From NCBI RefSeq assembly GCF_036567765.1, contig NZ_DATCTU010000033.1, positions 62,001 to 126,000 of the forward strand: a stretch of DNA of 64,000 nt, in the 5' to 3' direction. Below, in pieces: positions 27,500 to 36,162 of this stretch (its first letter is position 1; the number at the start of each line of letters is the position of its first letter). This stretch comes from Pseudobacteroides sp. Its GTDB lineage: Bacteria > Bacillota > Clostridia > Acetivibrionales > DSM-2933. A model generated the notes under the pieces. That model saw only the letters and a program-made list of their open reading frames with translations. It did no database searches and had not been told where the DNA came from. Made by a program: the position numbers and the translations under genes.

Positions 27500-27520
27500 G
27501 GGCCAATTCTAACTGGCCCT
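27499..27520. terminator. Hairpin filling the gap between convergent stop codons
   Basis: AGGGCCA (27499-27505) and TGGCCCT (27514-27520) form a 7-bp GC-rich stem exactly between the ytvI and prmC stops. T tails are weak on both sides. Confidence 0.55.
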
Positions 27521-28435
27521 CTAATTGTCCCGGACACCGGCAACTACCCTGGCTATACCGGACAAATCATTATATATTGTCACATTAGAGGACATTTCAC
27601 CCATAAGTGCTTTAACAGCAAGGGCTTGATTATAACCTGTTTCAAAGGCTAAAAGCCCTCCTTTTGGCAACAGTGAGCTGCTCTTCTTTATTATTTCTCT
27701 GTAAAAGTCCAGACCGTCCTCACCGCCGTCCAATGCATTTTTGGGTTCATAATCCCGAACTTCCTTTTGAAGTAAAGATATTTCAATTGAAGGGATGTAG
27801 GGCGGATTGGAAACTATAATATCAAAGCAGTGAGAAGTTTCAATTTGCGGCTCGGAGGGGCAAAAACCCTTTAAGACATTTGTGTCGTTACTAAGAATAT
27901 CTATCTCCACAAAAGCAATCTTATCCTTTACGCCATTGGCTTGTGCATTATATCTGGCTGTTTCAAGTGCATCTGGTGATATATCCAAAGCTGTAACAAG
28001 ACAGTTTTTTATATAGTATGCAAGGCTTATTGCTATACACCCTGAACCTGTGCCAATATCAAGGATTCTTAAGTTTTTATCAGGAGTTTTTTCGGCGTGC
28101 TCAATCACCGTTTCCACCAGTATTTCAGTATCCTGCCTAGGGATAAGCACATCTTCAGTAACCTTAAAGTCTAGTGACATAAACTCCTGGTGCCCCGTTA
28201 TATATTGGAGTGGGTATCCTTCCGACCTTCTTTTAATACACTCAAGATATTTTGCGGATACGTCAGGGCTTATTATCTGGTCCCCTCTTGAATACAAAAA
28301 GGCCCTGTCCATTTTAAGCAAATTGCAAAGCATAACCCCGGCTTCAAAAACCGGGGCTTTATTAGCAGCTTTCTTCAAGCTGGTTATTCCTATATCAAAT
28401 AATTCTTTTAACGTAATATTACCATTTATCTGCAT
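27521..28435 (-). CDS. prmC: Release-factor glutamine methyltransferase PrmC
   Basis: 304 residues. The N-terminal helical domain is followed by a Rossmann methyltransferase with DIGTGSGCIAISLA and the substrate-Gln motif NPPYIP. The enzyme methylates the GGQ glutamine of RF1/RF2. ATG 28435 has gagg 6 nt upstream and is preferred over the TTG four codons earlier. It overlaps the end of the DUF1385 gene by 17 nt. The order rpmE, DUF1385, prmC is the usual clostridial cluster; prfA, often next, is not here. Confidence 0.92.
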   Translation of the reverse strand: MQINGNITLKELFDIGITSLKKAANKAPVFEAGVMLCNLLKMDRAFLYSRGDQIISPDVSAKYLECIKRRSEGYPLQYITGHQEFMSLDFKVTEDVLIPRQDTEILVETVIEHAEKTPDKNLRILDIGTGSGCIAISLAYYIKNCLVTALDISPDALETARYNAQANGVKDKIAFVEIDILSNDTNVLKGFCPSEPQIETSHCFDIIVSNPPYIPSIEISLLQKEVRDYEPKNALDGGEDGLDFYREIIKKSSSLLPKGGLLAFETGYNQALAVKALMGEMSSNVTIYNDLSGIARVVAGVRDN

Positions 28436-29363
28436 CAGAATCCTCAACTAAAACATTTTTTAATGCTGTGATGGCCACTTCGATTTGTTGATCATCAGGC
28501 TCTCTTGTGGTGAACTTCTGAAGTGCAAGGCCTGGAGCACTTACAATGGCCATAAACCTTGAATCACTTCTGCCTGCAAACTTTATAACCTCGTATGAGA
28601 GGCCTGCAACCAAAGGAATAAGGATTATTCTTGACAGCACTCTCCATAAAAGTGTGCCCCAACCTGTAAATGAGAAAACTATTATACTTACTATCATTAC
28701 TACAAACATGAAGGCGGTACCGCATCGAGGATGCCTTGTTGTGAATTTTTTTACGTTTTCAACAGTAAGTTCTTGTCCGCTTTCGTAGCAATGAATTGTT
28801 TTATGCTCTGCACCGTGATACTGGAAAACCCTTTTGATATCCTTCATGTTGGATATCAGTGCGATATACCCTACAAACAGAACTATCCTTATAACACCTT
28901 CAAAAAGGTGAAGACCAATAAGGCCCGAGGTAGTATCCTTGTTGAAATGCAGCAGACCCGCCAAAAAGCTTGGCAGCAGCATAAAAAGTCCAATAACAAA
29001 TATCATTGATATGAATACTGAAAAGTAAATAACAACGTCAAAAAACTTGTCGCCAAATATCTTCTCAAAGAAAGCGTCAACCTTTGACGGTTTTGCTTCT
29101 TTTCCGCCCTCTTCTTCAACTTCTACAAACTCTGCGGAATACAAAAGAGCCCTCATTCCTATAATCATAGATTCCAACATGCCAACGGCTCCGCGGATTA
29201 TTGGAAGCTTAAAAAAACTGTGCTTTTTCGCAAGTGTTTTTAGAGGTTTTTTATCTATAATTATTTCTCCGTCTGATTTTCTTATTGCTATTGCAATATC
29301 ATCAGGGCCTCTCATCATAACGCCTTCGATGAGGGCTTCTCCGCCTATACTGGTTTTTTTCAT
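28419..29363 (-). CDS. DUF1385 (YqhQ-like) membrane protein
   Basis: 314 residues. The DUF1385 hallmarks are the N-terminal GGEALIEGVMMRGPD, RGAVGMLESMIIGMRAL, the YHGAEHKTIHCYE motif near the middle and about five membrane segments. Function is unknown, though the family is highly conserved beside rpmE and prmC in clostridia. ggaggtcata precedes the ATG. Confidence 0.9.
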   Translation of the reverse strand: MKKTSIGGEALIEGVMMRGPDDIAIAIRKSDGEIIIDKKPLKTLAKKHSFFKLPIIRGAVGMLESMIIGMRALLYSAEFVEVEEEGGKEAKPSKVDAFFEKIFGDKFFDVVIYFSVFISMIFVIGLFMLLPSFLAGLLHFNKDTTSGLIGLHLFEGVIRIVLFVGYIALISNMKDIKRVFQYHGAEHKTIHCYESGQELTVENVKKFTTRHPRCGTAFMFVVMIVSIIVFSFTGWGTLLWRVLSRIILIPLVAGLSYEVIKFAGRSDSRFMAIVSAPGLALQKFTTREPDDQQIEVAITALKNVLVEDSDADKW

Positions 29364-29417
29364 TATGACCTCCGGTAATAAATATATCTCTGTATATTTC
29401 TAAAGTTAATTTTGCCC

Positions 29418-29453
29418 ATAAAAATAAAAGGCTGAAAAATATATCTCAGCCTT
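29418..29453 (-). terminator. Terminator of rpmE
   Basis: On the minus strand AAGGCTGA and TCAGCCTT (with a 10-nt loop) are followed by TTATTTTTATG. It separates rpmE from the DUF1385 gene, so read-through would be partial. Confidence 0.75.
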
Positions 29454-29489
29454 AGTTTAACATGTTTATAAAGTTTTTTCAAACATAAA

Positions 29490-29699
29490 TTAAGCTTTAT
29501 CAACAATTCCAAACTTTTTCTTAAACTTGTCAACACGTCCACCAGTATCGATGAGCTTTTGTTTACCAGTAAAAAAAGGATGGCATTTTGAACAAATTTC
29601 AACATGAAGACTTCCCTTAGTTGAACCTGTTGTGAATGTTTCTCCGCACGCACATTTTACTGCAGCCTGCTCATATTTTGGATGAATTCCTTCCTTCAT
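29490..29699 (-). CDS. rpmE: Ribosomal protein bL31, zinc form
   Basis: 69 residues: [20 protein letters not shown], then [19 protein letters not shown]. Four cysteines (CAC and CSKC) make the zinc-binding ('C+') type. gaaggtga precedes ATG 29699; the upstream seven codons are not part of the gene. Confidence 0.95.
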   Translation of the reverse strand: MKEGIHPKYEQAAVKCACGETFTTGSTKGSLHVEICSKCHPFFTGKQKLIDTGGRVDKFKKKFGIVDKA

Positions 29700-29905
29700 T
29701 ATATTCACCTTCTTTCGCATATAACTTTATATGATAATATTCATTGTGATCATCATTGGTCTGTTGAACTCAAAGAGACAAAAAACATTTTAACATAAAA
29801 ATAAAACTTGTGCAAGCATTATTTTCCTAAATTATAATAAACTCTACCATATCTATATATTATAATTCCATTTATTAATGTCTAGAAAGCTAATTGCTAT
29901 AAATC

Positions 29906-30940
29906 TTATCTCCTTAATGCCTTACTTTCTGCATTTGCACTTTCTTCTATTGCTTCGAAGTTGTCCAAAGCCTTTCCTGTACCTAATGCAACACATGAGA
30001 TTGCATCATCTGCTATGAGAACATTGATACCTGTTTTTTCCTGCAATAGCTTGTCCAACCCGTATATGAGACTGCCTCCACCCGTCATTACTATCCCTCT
30101 GTCACTAATATCTGCAGCCAATTCAGGGGGTGTCCTTTCGAGGACAGAGTGAACCGCTTCCACAACACTTGAAATAGGCTCCTCAAGTGCTTCCATAATC
30201 TCAGTTGATGTAATGGTTATTGTTTTTGGAAGCCCTGATATGAGATTACGTCCTCTGATATCCATTGTCACTTCCTGCACCCTTGGGTAAACCGTACCAA
30301 CATGGATTTTAAGCTCTTCTGCAGTACGCTCTCCAATCATAATGTTATGCTTTTTGCGCATGTATCTTACTATTGCCTCATCAAATTTGTCGCCGGCAAT
30401 CTTTATAGATGAGCTTACAACAGTTCCGCCAAGGGATATTACTGCGATATCTGTGGTACCGCCGCCAATATCTACTACCATACTCCCACATGCTTTTGCA
30501 ATGTCTATGCCAGCCCCTATCGCTGCAGCTATGGGCTCCTCTATAAGATATGTCTTTCTGGCACCGGCTTGCATCGCTGCATCTATAACAGCTCTTTTTT
30601 CTACTTCTGTGACCCCGCTGGGAACGCAAACCATTATTCTTGGCTTAAACAGCTTAAAAGCCTTGTTACCGCATACTTTATTTATAAAATATTTCAGCAT
30701 TCTCTCAGTTATGTCATAATCAGAGATTACACCCTCTCTCAAGGGTCTTATGGCAACAATATTACCCGGTGTCCTGCCGAGCATTTTTCTAGCGTCTTCA
30801 CCAACTGCAAGAAGCCTGTTTGTGTTTTTATCTATTGCAACAACGGAAGGTTCTTTCAGTACAATACCCTTGCCCTTTATGTAAACCAAAACGCTTGCTG
30901 TCCCCAGGTCAATACCTATATCTTGTCCGAAACCAAACAA
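29906..30940 (-). CDS. mbl: MreB/Mbl rod-shape actin homologue
   Basis: 344 residues with the actin-fold phosphate motifs DIGIDLGTASVLVY and VVDIGGGTTDIAVISLGG. The start is TTG 30940, giving MFGFGQDIGIDLG, the canonical MreB opening, with gggag 7-8 nt upstream. The in-frame ATG six codons earlier overlaps that ribosome site. In clostridia this gene typically follows spoIIID, and here it follows the 3' half of the split spoIIID, which supports identifying that locus as the original spoIIID. It organises lateral wall synthesis. Confidence 0.92.
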   Translation of the reverse strand: MFGFGQDIGIDLGTASVLVYIKGKGIVLKEPSVVAIDKNTNRLLAVGEDARKMLGRTPGNIVAIRPLREGVISDYDITERMLKYFINKVCGNKAFKLFKPRIMVCVPSGVTEVEKRAVIDAAMQAGARKTYLIEEPIAAAIGAGIDIAKACGSMVVDIGGGTTDIAVISLGGTVVSSSIKIAGDKFDEAIVRYMRKKHNIMIGERTAEELKIHVGTVYPRVQEVTMDIRGRNLISGLPKTITITSTEIMEALEEPISSVVEAVHSVLERTPPELAADISDRGIVMTGGGSLIYGLDKLLQEKTGINVLIADDAISCVALGTGKALDNFEAIEESANAESKALRR

Positions 30941-31067
30941 AATGCATCTCCCTTTCAATATAATTTCATATTAATATTATCACACTATTTTAATATTGCA
31001 ATATTTTTTGAGGAATGATTGAATAATTAGGAAAAAATTCTGTGAGAAAAAATTAATGTATAAGATA

Positions 31068-31089
31068 AAAAGCCTGATATCAGGCTTTT
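31068..31089 (-). terminator. Terminator at the end of spoIIID
   Basis: A perfect 22-bp palindrome, AAAAGCCTGAT and its complement, overlapping the spoIIID stop codon (31088-31090), followed on the minus strand by TTTTTATC. Confidence 0.75.
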
Positions 31090-31240
31090 ATTCATCCTTT
31101 TTATCTTCCTGCCTGTATTTTGATTTTGTTGCCTGACCGCCTCTTATATGCCTTTCGGCTTTGTTTTCCTCAAGAATGATCCTGACATCATTTGCAAGGT
31201 TATGATTTACCAGAACAAGTCGTTCGGTAACATCTTTGTG
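31088..31240 (-). pseudogene. spoIIID: spoIIID, 3' portion (codons 38-87), separated by the mobile element
   Basis: The minus-strand frame encodes HKDVTERLVLVNHNLANDV, then RIILEENKAERHIRGG and QATKSKYRQEDKKDE, 50 residues ending in TAA. This is the second half of the SpoIIID helix-turn-helix and the conserved basic tail of this mother-cell regulator. It has no start codon here: upstream sequence becomes the recombinase gene. Fused through the ACA core (31239-31241) to the N-terminal part at 51768-51878 it restores GISKSTV-HKDVTERL in frame. It is interrupted rather than decayed: I see no other defect. Confidence 0.88.
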
Positions 31241-32834
31241 TGCCGTCATTCGTCATTGGAACTATATCATCTAATGGAATTTCATATATCTCTAAAGGAA
31301 CTTCAACGTTTAGATTATTCTTATTGTCTACTTTTAAAACTATTTTTAGTACACCATCAGGATACACTGTTATCCTTTCTATAATTTGTTTTAAGAATGA
31401 GTTGTCCAATGCTTCACTTAAACATATGTGTTCAACCTTAGACATATAACTTGTTACTAAACTATCAATATCTACCGACAGTTTAAACATTGTCCTTGAT
31501 GTACCTTGTGCTAATTTTAATTGATTTAATTTTTCTGTTAGTGTTGATACTTCATATTTCAATTCGTCAATTCCTATTATGTCTTTCTTATACATTTCTT
31601 TATTCTTCTCTATTTCTTTATTTAGGCGAGTAATCTCAGCTTGTATTTGCTTATTATCCTTTTCAGCTATAGTATTCTTATTATGTTGAATAATTAAATT
31701 CTTAATCTCTTTGCTTATTGCTTTGATAGTCTTTGGTTTATTAATTAAAAATTGATTTAGAAACTGTAGTAAAGCATTATGTAATTCGTCTTCATCTACT
31801 ACTATATTGTTGATGCAGGCATTAACCCCTCTCGCATTCCGAATACTACATGTCCACCATTTATATGTCTTACCTTCTGCTGAATACTTCCTTTGACATC
31901 TTCTGAAACTATAACCACACTCTGAACATTTAATTAAGTTAGACAATGGATATTTAACACTATCACGTTTATTCATTAAATTAAATGATTCTTTTCTGCT
32001 TTCAAGTATTTCCTGTGCTCGATAAAATAGCTCATCAGATATAATTCTTATCTCAGGTTTTTCAACAGTAATATATTCTTCATTTGAGTATCGTTTTCTT
32101 TTGCCTGTTATATAGTCAGCAACCTCACTTTTGTGATTAACTATTTTTCCAATATAAACAGCATTTCTTAGTATTTGCGTAATAACAACTTGAGACCATT
32201 TATTTTTCTTGTTCTTTTTTGTACGTATATTACAATCATTTAGGTGTCCAGCTATTCTGGCTGTGCCCCAACTTTCATTAACATATAAATCAAATATTTT
32301 TTGTACTACACCTACCTCAATCTGATTAGGAACTAGAGTATGTTTATCAATCCTATCAAAACCAAATACAAAATTAGGTACTATTCCATCTTTTGCAGCA
32401 AGTGCTTTTCCAAACTTTACCTTTCTTGATAATCTTGCGGACTCTTCTTGTGCAAATGCTATCTGCATAGTAAGGTTAAGTTCAGTTTCTTCTTTTAATG
32501 TTTCTTGTCCATAACTTACGAATATTACATTAATACCTCTTAATTTTAATTCCCTTATAGAAACAAGAAAGTCAACAGTGTTTCTACTAAATCTTGTAAT
32601 ATCCTTGACAAGTATCGCTTCGAATGACCCTTTCCTTGCTTCGTCCATCATTCTCAAGAAATCATCTCTCTTTGTCATTGCTTTTCCAGAGATACCTTCG
32701 TCATAATATATATGAAAAAGTTCATAGTTTGGATGACTATTTACCAAGTCATTAAAAAACTTTATTTGGTTTTCAAGGCTCTCCAACTGTTCTTTTTTCT
32801 TTGTAGAAACTCGACAATAGCATGCTACTCTCAT
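31200..32834 (-). CDS. Large serine recombinase of the element
   Basis: 544 residues. The N-terminal resolvase domain has CRVSTKKKEQ with catalytic Ser10 and the DITRFSRNT arginine motif. The recombinase domain (about 165-270) starts FGFDRI. A zinc ribbon, CSECGYSFRR with the second pair around WWTCSI and ACINN, and a coiled coil (about 370-450) complete the family plan. It should cut at both spoIIID junctions and join the core. The last 12 residues (after DGT) are read from host spoIIID DNA; in the excised circle the same frame would end in a different 17-residue tail. No own promoter is obvious upstream. Confidence 0.92.
   Translation of the reverse strand: MRVACYCRVSTKKKEQLESLENQIKFFNDLVNSHPNYELFHIYYDEGISGKAMTKRDDFLRMMDEARKGSFEAILVKDITRFSRNTVDFLVSIRELKLRGINVIFVSYGQETLKEETELNLTMQIAFAQEESARLSRKVKFGKALAAKDGIVPNFVFGFDRIDKHTLVPNQIEVGVVQKIFDLYVNESWGTARIAGHLNDCNIRTKKNKKNKWSQVVITQILRNAVYIGKIVNHKSEVADYITGKRKRYSNEEYITVEKPEIRIISDELFYRAQEILESRKESFNLMNKRDSVKYPLSNLIKCSECGYSFRRCQRKYSAEGKTYKWWTCSIRNARGVNACINNIVVDEDELHNALLQFLNQFLINKPKTIKAISKEIKNLIIQHNKNTIAEKDNKQIQAEITRLNKEIEKNKEMYKKDIIGIDELKYEVSTLTEKLNQLKLAQGTSRTMFKLSVDIDSLVTSYMSKVEHICLSEALDNSFLKQIIERITVYPDGVLKIVLKVDNKNNLNVEVPLEIYEIPLDDIVPMTNDGTQRCYRTTCSGKS
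31226..31254 (-). other. Left attachment junction (element / spoIIID 3' half)
   Basis: Minus-strand sequence GACGGC-ACA-CAAAGATG: element DNA to the left of the core, spoIIID (CAC AAA GAT G, His-Lys-Asp) to the right. The core ACA is at 31239-31241. The recombinase frame runs through it. Confidence 0.78.
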
Positions 32835-32964
32835 ATGACACCTTCTTCACTTTGCATTCCATATACTAAGTACTACGTTCCATTTAATAATTATTATAAA
32901 ATACAAAAGGAGTATATTCAATATACCCCTTTAAAAATCCTATTATATTCACTTACATCGCAAC

Positions 32965-33126
32965 CTACATGGCTTTTTCACATTTTTCAAGGTCTATTAA
33001 CATTCTTTGAAACTCAGGTTTTTCAAATATCTGTTTTGCAATATTCTTAATAAGTATTTCCTCTAAAAACTTACTGGCACTTTCAGAAGAAACAATTTTT
33101 ATTTTAAGTTTATTTTTCTTATACAT
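32965..33126 (-). CDS. Small charged protein next to the recombinase
   Basis: 53 residues beginning MYKKNKLKIKIVSSESASKF, helical and basic at the N terminus, acidic later (MLIDLEKCEKAM at the end). An agggggaac ribosome site precedes ATG 33126, and the frame's 21-codon upstream extension lacks one. Position just upstream of the recombinase makes a directionality factor conceivable, but nothing in the sequence proves it. Confidence 0.5.
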   Translation of the reverse strand: MYKKNKLKIKIVSSESASKFLEEILIKNIAKQIFEKPEFQRMLIDLEKCEKAM

Positions 33127-33901
33127 TGTAATCGTTCCCCCTATAGTACAGTTTATAGGAGGACAACCTAGTATTATTACAATTTTCAAAAAAATTAATA
33201 TTGTTCCTATTTAGTAAAGCAGCAGTAGTATACTTCAAAATACAGTTGATAACATTCATTATTATACCTCCGCATCAGTTTTGAGACTGATATATGGAGT
33301 TCTTTACTTAAGTCAAATTAATTTTCAAGTTACTGTACACGGAACTTTATACTTTGAGTGTTTCCACTGCAATTAACTGTATTGAATTTATATATATACG
33401 GAATTACTCAACATACACACAAATTCCCGTATATGGATGACTGCTGTATTGAGTTCATGTATGCGTTACTCAATATATCACACTTTCTACATTCCTACTC
33501 ACTAGCTATAAAACCTGTCACACTCATAGGTTCCTTCTTTATCAAAAGTTCCTTTGTTCTTTTAAACTCGTAATATAGCATCTCTAGAGACTTTCAACTT
33601 CAATATACAAAATACTTATGTCAGGCAAATACTGTAAAAACACATTAAAAATCTTAAAAAACATCGGGATGAACAATACCAATTCTTCTTAGTGTTCATA
33701 TCAATTTATCTATCTTAAACTTCAATTTGCTTGCTTAGGCTTTAATTTATAAACAATTTTCAACATGTCAATCATTGTGTATTTGAAATTATCATGAATA
33801 AATATCGCCTTCCCTTTAGATTCAACATTTTAAAGACCTATTATTAATATGTAATAGAAAAGATTGTCGGACAATTTTATACTCCACTTTTTATTATAAT
33901 G
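33127..33901. repeat. Non-coding stretch with an imperfect repeat and an inverted repeat
   Basis: 775 bp without a credible gene. An imperfect direct repeat (CTGTATTGA...TTACTCA) occurs at 33377-33410 and 33444-33472. An inverted repeat, ATATACGGAATT (33394-33405) with AATTCCCGTATAT (33422-33434), lies across the first copy. These could be regulator or recombinase-accessory sites. The remainder is featureless AT-rich sequence. Confidence 0.45.
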
Positions 33902-34831
33902 TTACCCCATAGGTTTACAACCATCGAATGAGAAGTTCGTGATTATTTTTTCAGTGACTGTTTTGCTAAAGCCTGACTTTCTCTTCATTCTATAACTGAC
34001 ATGGAAAATACGCTTACTTCGGTATAAATTATAAATTGCAGTATTAGCATAATAAGAAAGAATAAATTTGCCCTTAATGTTACGCAACATATCCGCAAGT
34101 AAATTATGCTGTTCAAGACACACTTCATCATAATATCCTTCCTTAGAATAATAAGGTGGGTCACAATAGAATAAGGTATTAGGACTATCGTATTTCTTAA
34201 TTATATAAGAAAAGTCTCTATTGAATATAGAAACATTTTCTAATCTTTCAGACAAAGAATTAATAAGTGAAAGCCTGTTCTGATAAGTTTTTGAAAAATT
34301 CTTTCCAACTTGATGCCTTAAACTTTGTTTATTGCCATATATAGTAGTCGCAGTAAGGTAAAAATAATTTACCGCATCCTCAAGAGGACTTGCAAAATCA
34401 ATAACCTGCTTTTGCTCTTTCAATATCGAGTCGGCAATAAATAACTCTTTACATTTTAAATAGAATTCTAAAGGTTGTTTTTTCAGCACAGTAAACAAGT
34501 TACAAAGGCGTCCGTTTAAATCATTATATACTTCAACCTTGCTTTCCTGTTTTGCTAATAATACAGCACCAGTACCGCCAAATGGTTCAACATATGTAAC
34601 ATGTTCGGGCATTATCTTAATTATTCTTGAAGCCAGTGTTTTAGACTTCGTGCCTAATATAGAAAACAAGGGCTTTACTTTAATATGTTCTGCCGGCTTC
34701 GGAGCTAGAACTTCTCGAATAGCCAATGTTATAGCTTCACTGGTATTGTCAGTCAAATACTTCTTTTGCAAATTTTCAATTATCAACGGATTTGCACGAA
34801 AACTATACTTTTGTGTTTTAGTCTTGTTCAT
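33902..34831 (-). CDS. Dam-type (D12 class) adenine methyltransferase with RHH-like N terminus
   Basis: 309 residues. The D12 class motifs are present: EPFGGTG (82-88, AdoMet site) and CDPPYYS (DPPY at 224-227, catalytic), with LNGRLCNLF and the helical specificity region between. The first 45 residues (KYSFRANPLIIENLQKKYL then TSEAITLAIREVL) look like a ribbon-helix-helix DNA-binding fold, an uncommon addition. No endonuclease partner is adjacent, so it may be an orphan methylase that marks or regulates the element. aagggg lies about 16 nt before the ATG. Confidence 0.85.
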   Translation of the reverse strand: MNKTKTQKYSFRANPLIIENLQKKYLTDNTSEAITLAIREVLAPKPAEHIKVKPLFSILGTKSKTLASRIIKIMPEHVTYVEPFGGTGAVLLAKQESKVEVYNDLNGRLCNLFTVLKKQPLEFYLKCKELFIADSILKEQKQVIDFASPLEDAVNYFYLTATTIYGNKQSLRHQVGKNFSKTYQNRLSLINSLSERLENVSIFNRDFSYIIKKYDSPNTLFYCDPPYYSKEGYYDEVCLEQHNLLADMLRNIKGKFILSYYANTAIYNLYRSKRIFHVSYRMKRKSGFSKTVTEKIITNFSFDGCKPMG

Positions 34832-34884
34832 TTACTTAGATTAACCCCTTATAGGTCTGGATTTTGTGAATAACTTAATGATTT

Positions 34885-35796
34885 TTAGTTTTCAATAATC
34901 CTAAAGTCTAAATTATTTAAATTTATTATAGGAAATTTTACATAATCACTATTCTGTTCGTTTAAAATTGGCTTGCTGTATATGTAAAAAACTGCCCTTT
35001 GCCTAGACTTTGCCAACTCACTAAGCATATCCAGCCATATATTCTTTCGATAGTTTTCATTAATTATAGAGTTGGCTAAAAATATAGAACCTTTTAATTC
35101 AACCCCATCCTTAAGTATCGTATTTTTAAATGTAACTGAATAGGAATCGCTTTTGGAAATCTTGAAAATAGTTGCTTCACCCCAATATATTCTGGGATAT
35201 TTATCAATATGGCTAAAATCAAGTCCCTCAACAGGTTTGAACATTTCACCATATTGAATATTTACACCTTTTTTATTTATACAAATACAGTGTTTGTCTA
35301 AAGTACACTCAGATAAGTATATTTCGTACTTTGAAACTAATGGCTTAATTGTATTATACTCAGGCTGTCTTGTTACATTCTCTGACCTTTGAATATATGT
35401 CCGCTTCTTTCTTTCAATATGAGTTGCTTCTTTGTCATCGCCATCTGAACTTTTACTTTGAGCTGTTTTCTTTGGTTTATCCGATAAAAATATATCAGTC
35501 TGAGAATCTATATACTTATTTCCAATACCCAATCTACTGTCAGGAACTTTTATTGTTCCATCTTTATTTTCTGAAAGCTCACAATCTGGATGGTGTTTGC
35601 CAACAAGTCGGAAATGCGGTAGTTTTTTCATTGCATATCTTGGTTTATCAATGTTTGCACATGTTAGCTTAGCAGAGCATTTGTAATCTGGGCACTCAAA
35701 ATTTCTTTTATCCTTAATAACCCCTGACCAATAAAGGTCATACGCTTTCTCAGCATCAACAATTTGTTCACAATCCAAACTATATGCCTCGTCCAT
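34885..35796 (-). CDS. CoiA-like Cys/His protein
   Basis: 303 residues from ATG 35796 (gaggtgt upstream). The N-terminal part has a Cys/His constellation, FECPDYKCSAKLTCAN, then HFRLVGKHHPDCEL, as in the N-terminal domain of CoiA-like proteins and related predicted DNA-processing proteins. The middle (about 85-135) is low complexity with KKTAQSKSSDGDDKEA. The C-terminal about 160 residues are mixed alpha/beta and unrecognised. The usual CoiA nuclease motif is not evident to me. It is 53 nt upstream of the methylase gene and probably co-transcribed. Confidence 0.5.
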   Translation of the reverse strand: MDEAYSLDCEQIVDAEKAYDLYWSGVIKDKRNFECPDYKCSAKLTCANIDKPRYAMKKLPHFRLVGKHHPDCELSENKDGTIKVPDSRLGIGNKYIDSQTDIFLSDKPKKTAQSKSSDGDDKEATHIERKKRTYIQRSENVTRQPEYNTIKPLVSKYEIYLSECTLDKHCICINKKGVNIQYGEMFKPVEGLDFSHIDKYPRIYWGEATIFKISKSDSYSVTFKNTILKDGVELKGSIFLANSIINENYRKNIWLDMLSELAKSRQRAVFYIYSKPILNEQNSDYVKFPIINLNNLDFRIIEN

Positions 35797-36162
35797 ATTG
35801 TTACACCTCATTTCATAGAATTGTTAAGTACTTGGAATTATTTTATCATATACAATTCAGTTACACTATATATAAAGATGTTAATACACATACAAAACAT
35901 ATTAAAACGACAAAAAGAAAAACTATTAACGTTTTGTAAATACTGTTAAAAGAAAATAATTACAGGTTTAAACGTTTTTATAAAAACATATTTCAATTTT
36001 TATCTAACTTATTTCAATTATATAAAGAGTTGTTTCGATTTCAGCGTATCTTAAAACGATTTTAACCTGTAAAACAAGAAAAATTTAGAGGGTGGATATT
36101 TGTTGTAATCCACCCTCTCCATCAATTACAAATCTTATTGAAATTCTATTACAGCTATCTCT
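35797..36162. other. Intergenic region, 366 bp
   Basis: No gene. Contains the terminator of the upstream surface-protein operon (36087-36118) and an AT-rich stretch that must hold the promoter of the CoiA-like/methylase pair; I could not pick a convincing -35/-10 pair. Confidence 0.5.
36081..36118 (-). terminator. Terminator of the surface-protein operon
   Basis: AGAGGGTGGAT and ATCCACCCTCT form an 11-bp perfect stem with a 10-nt loop; on the minus strand it is followed by AAATTTTTCTTGTTTT. Confidence 0.8.

Noticed and set aside
33358-33573. 71-residue plus-strand frame in the non-coding stretch
   Set aside because: No ribosome site, composition like random AT-rich DNA, and it covers the repeats at 33377-33472.
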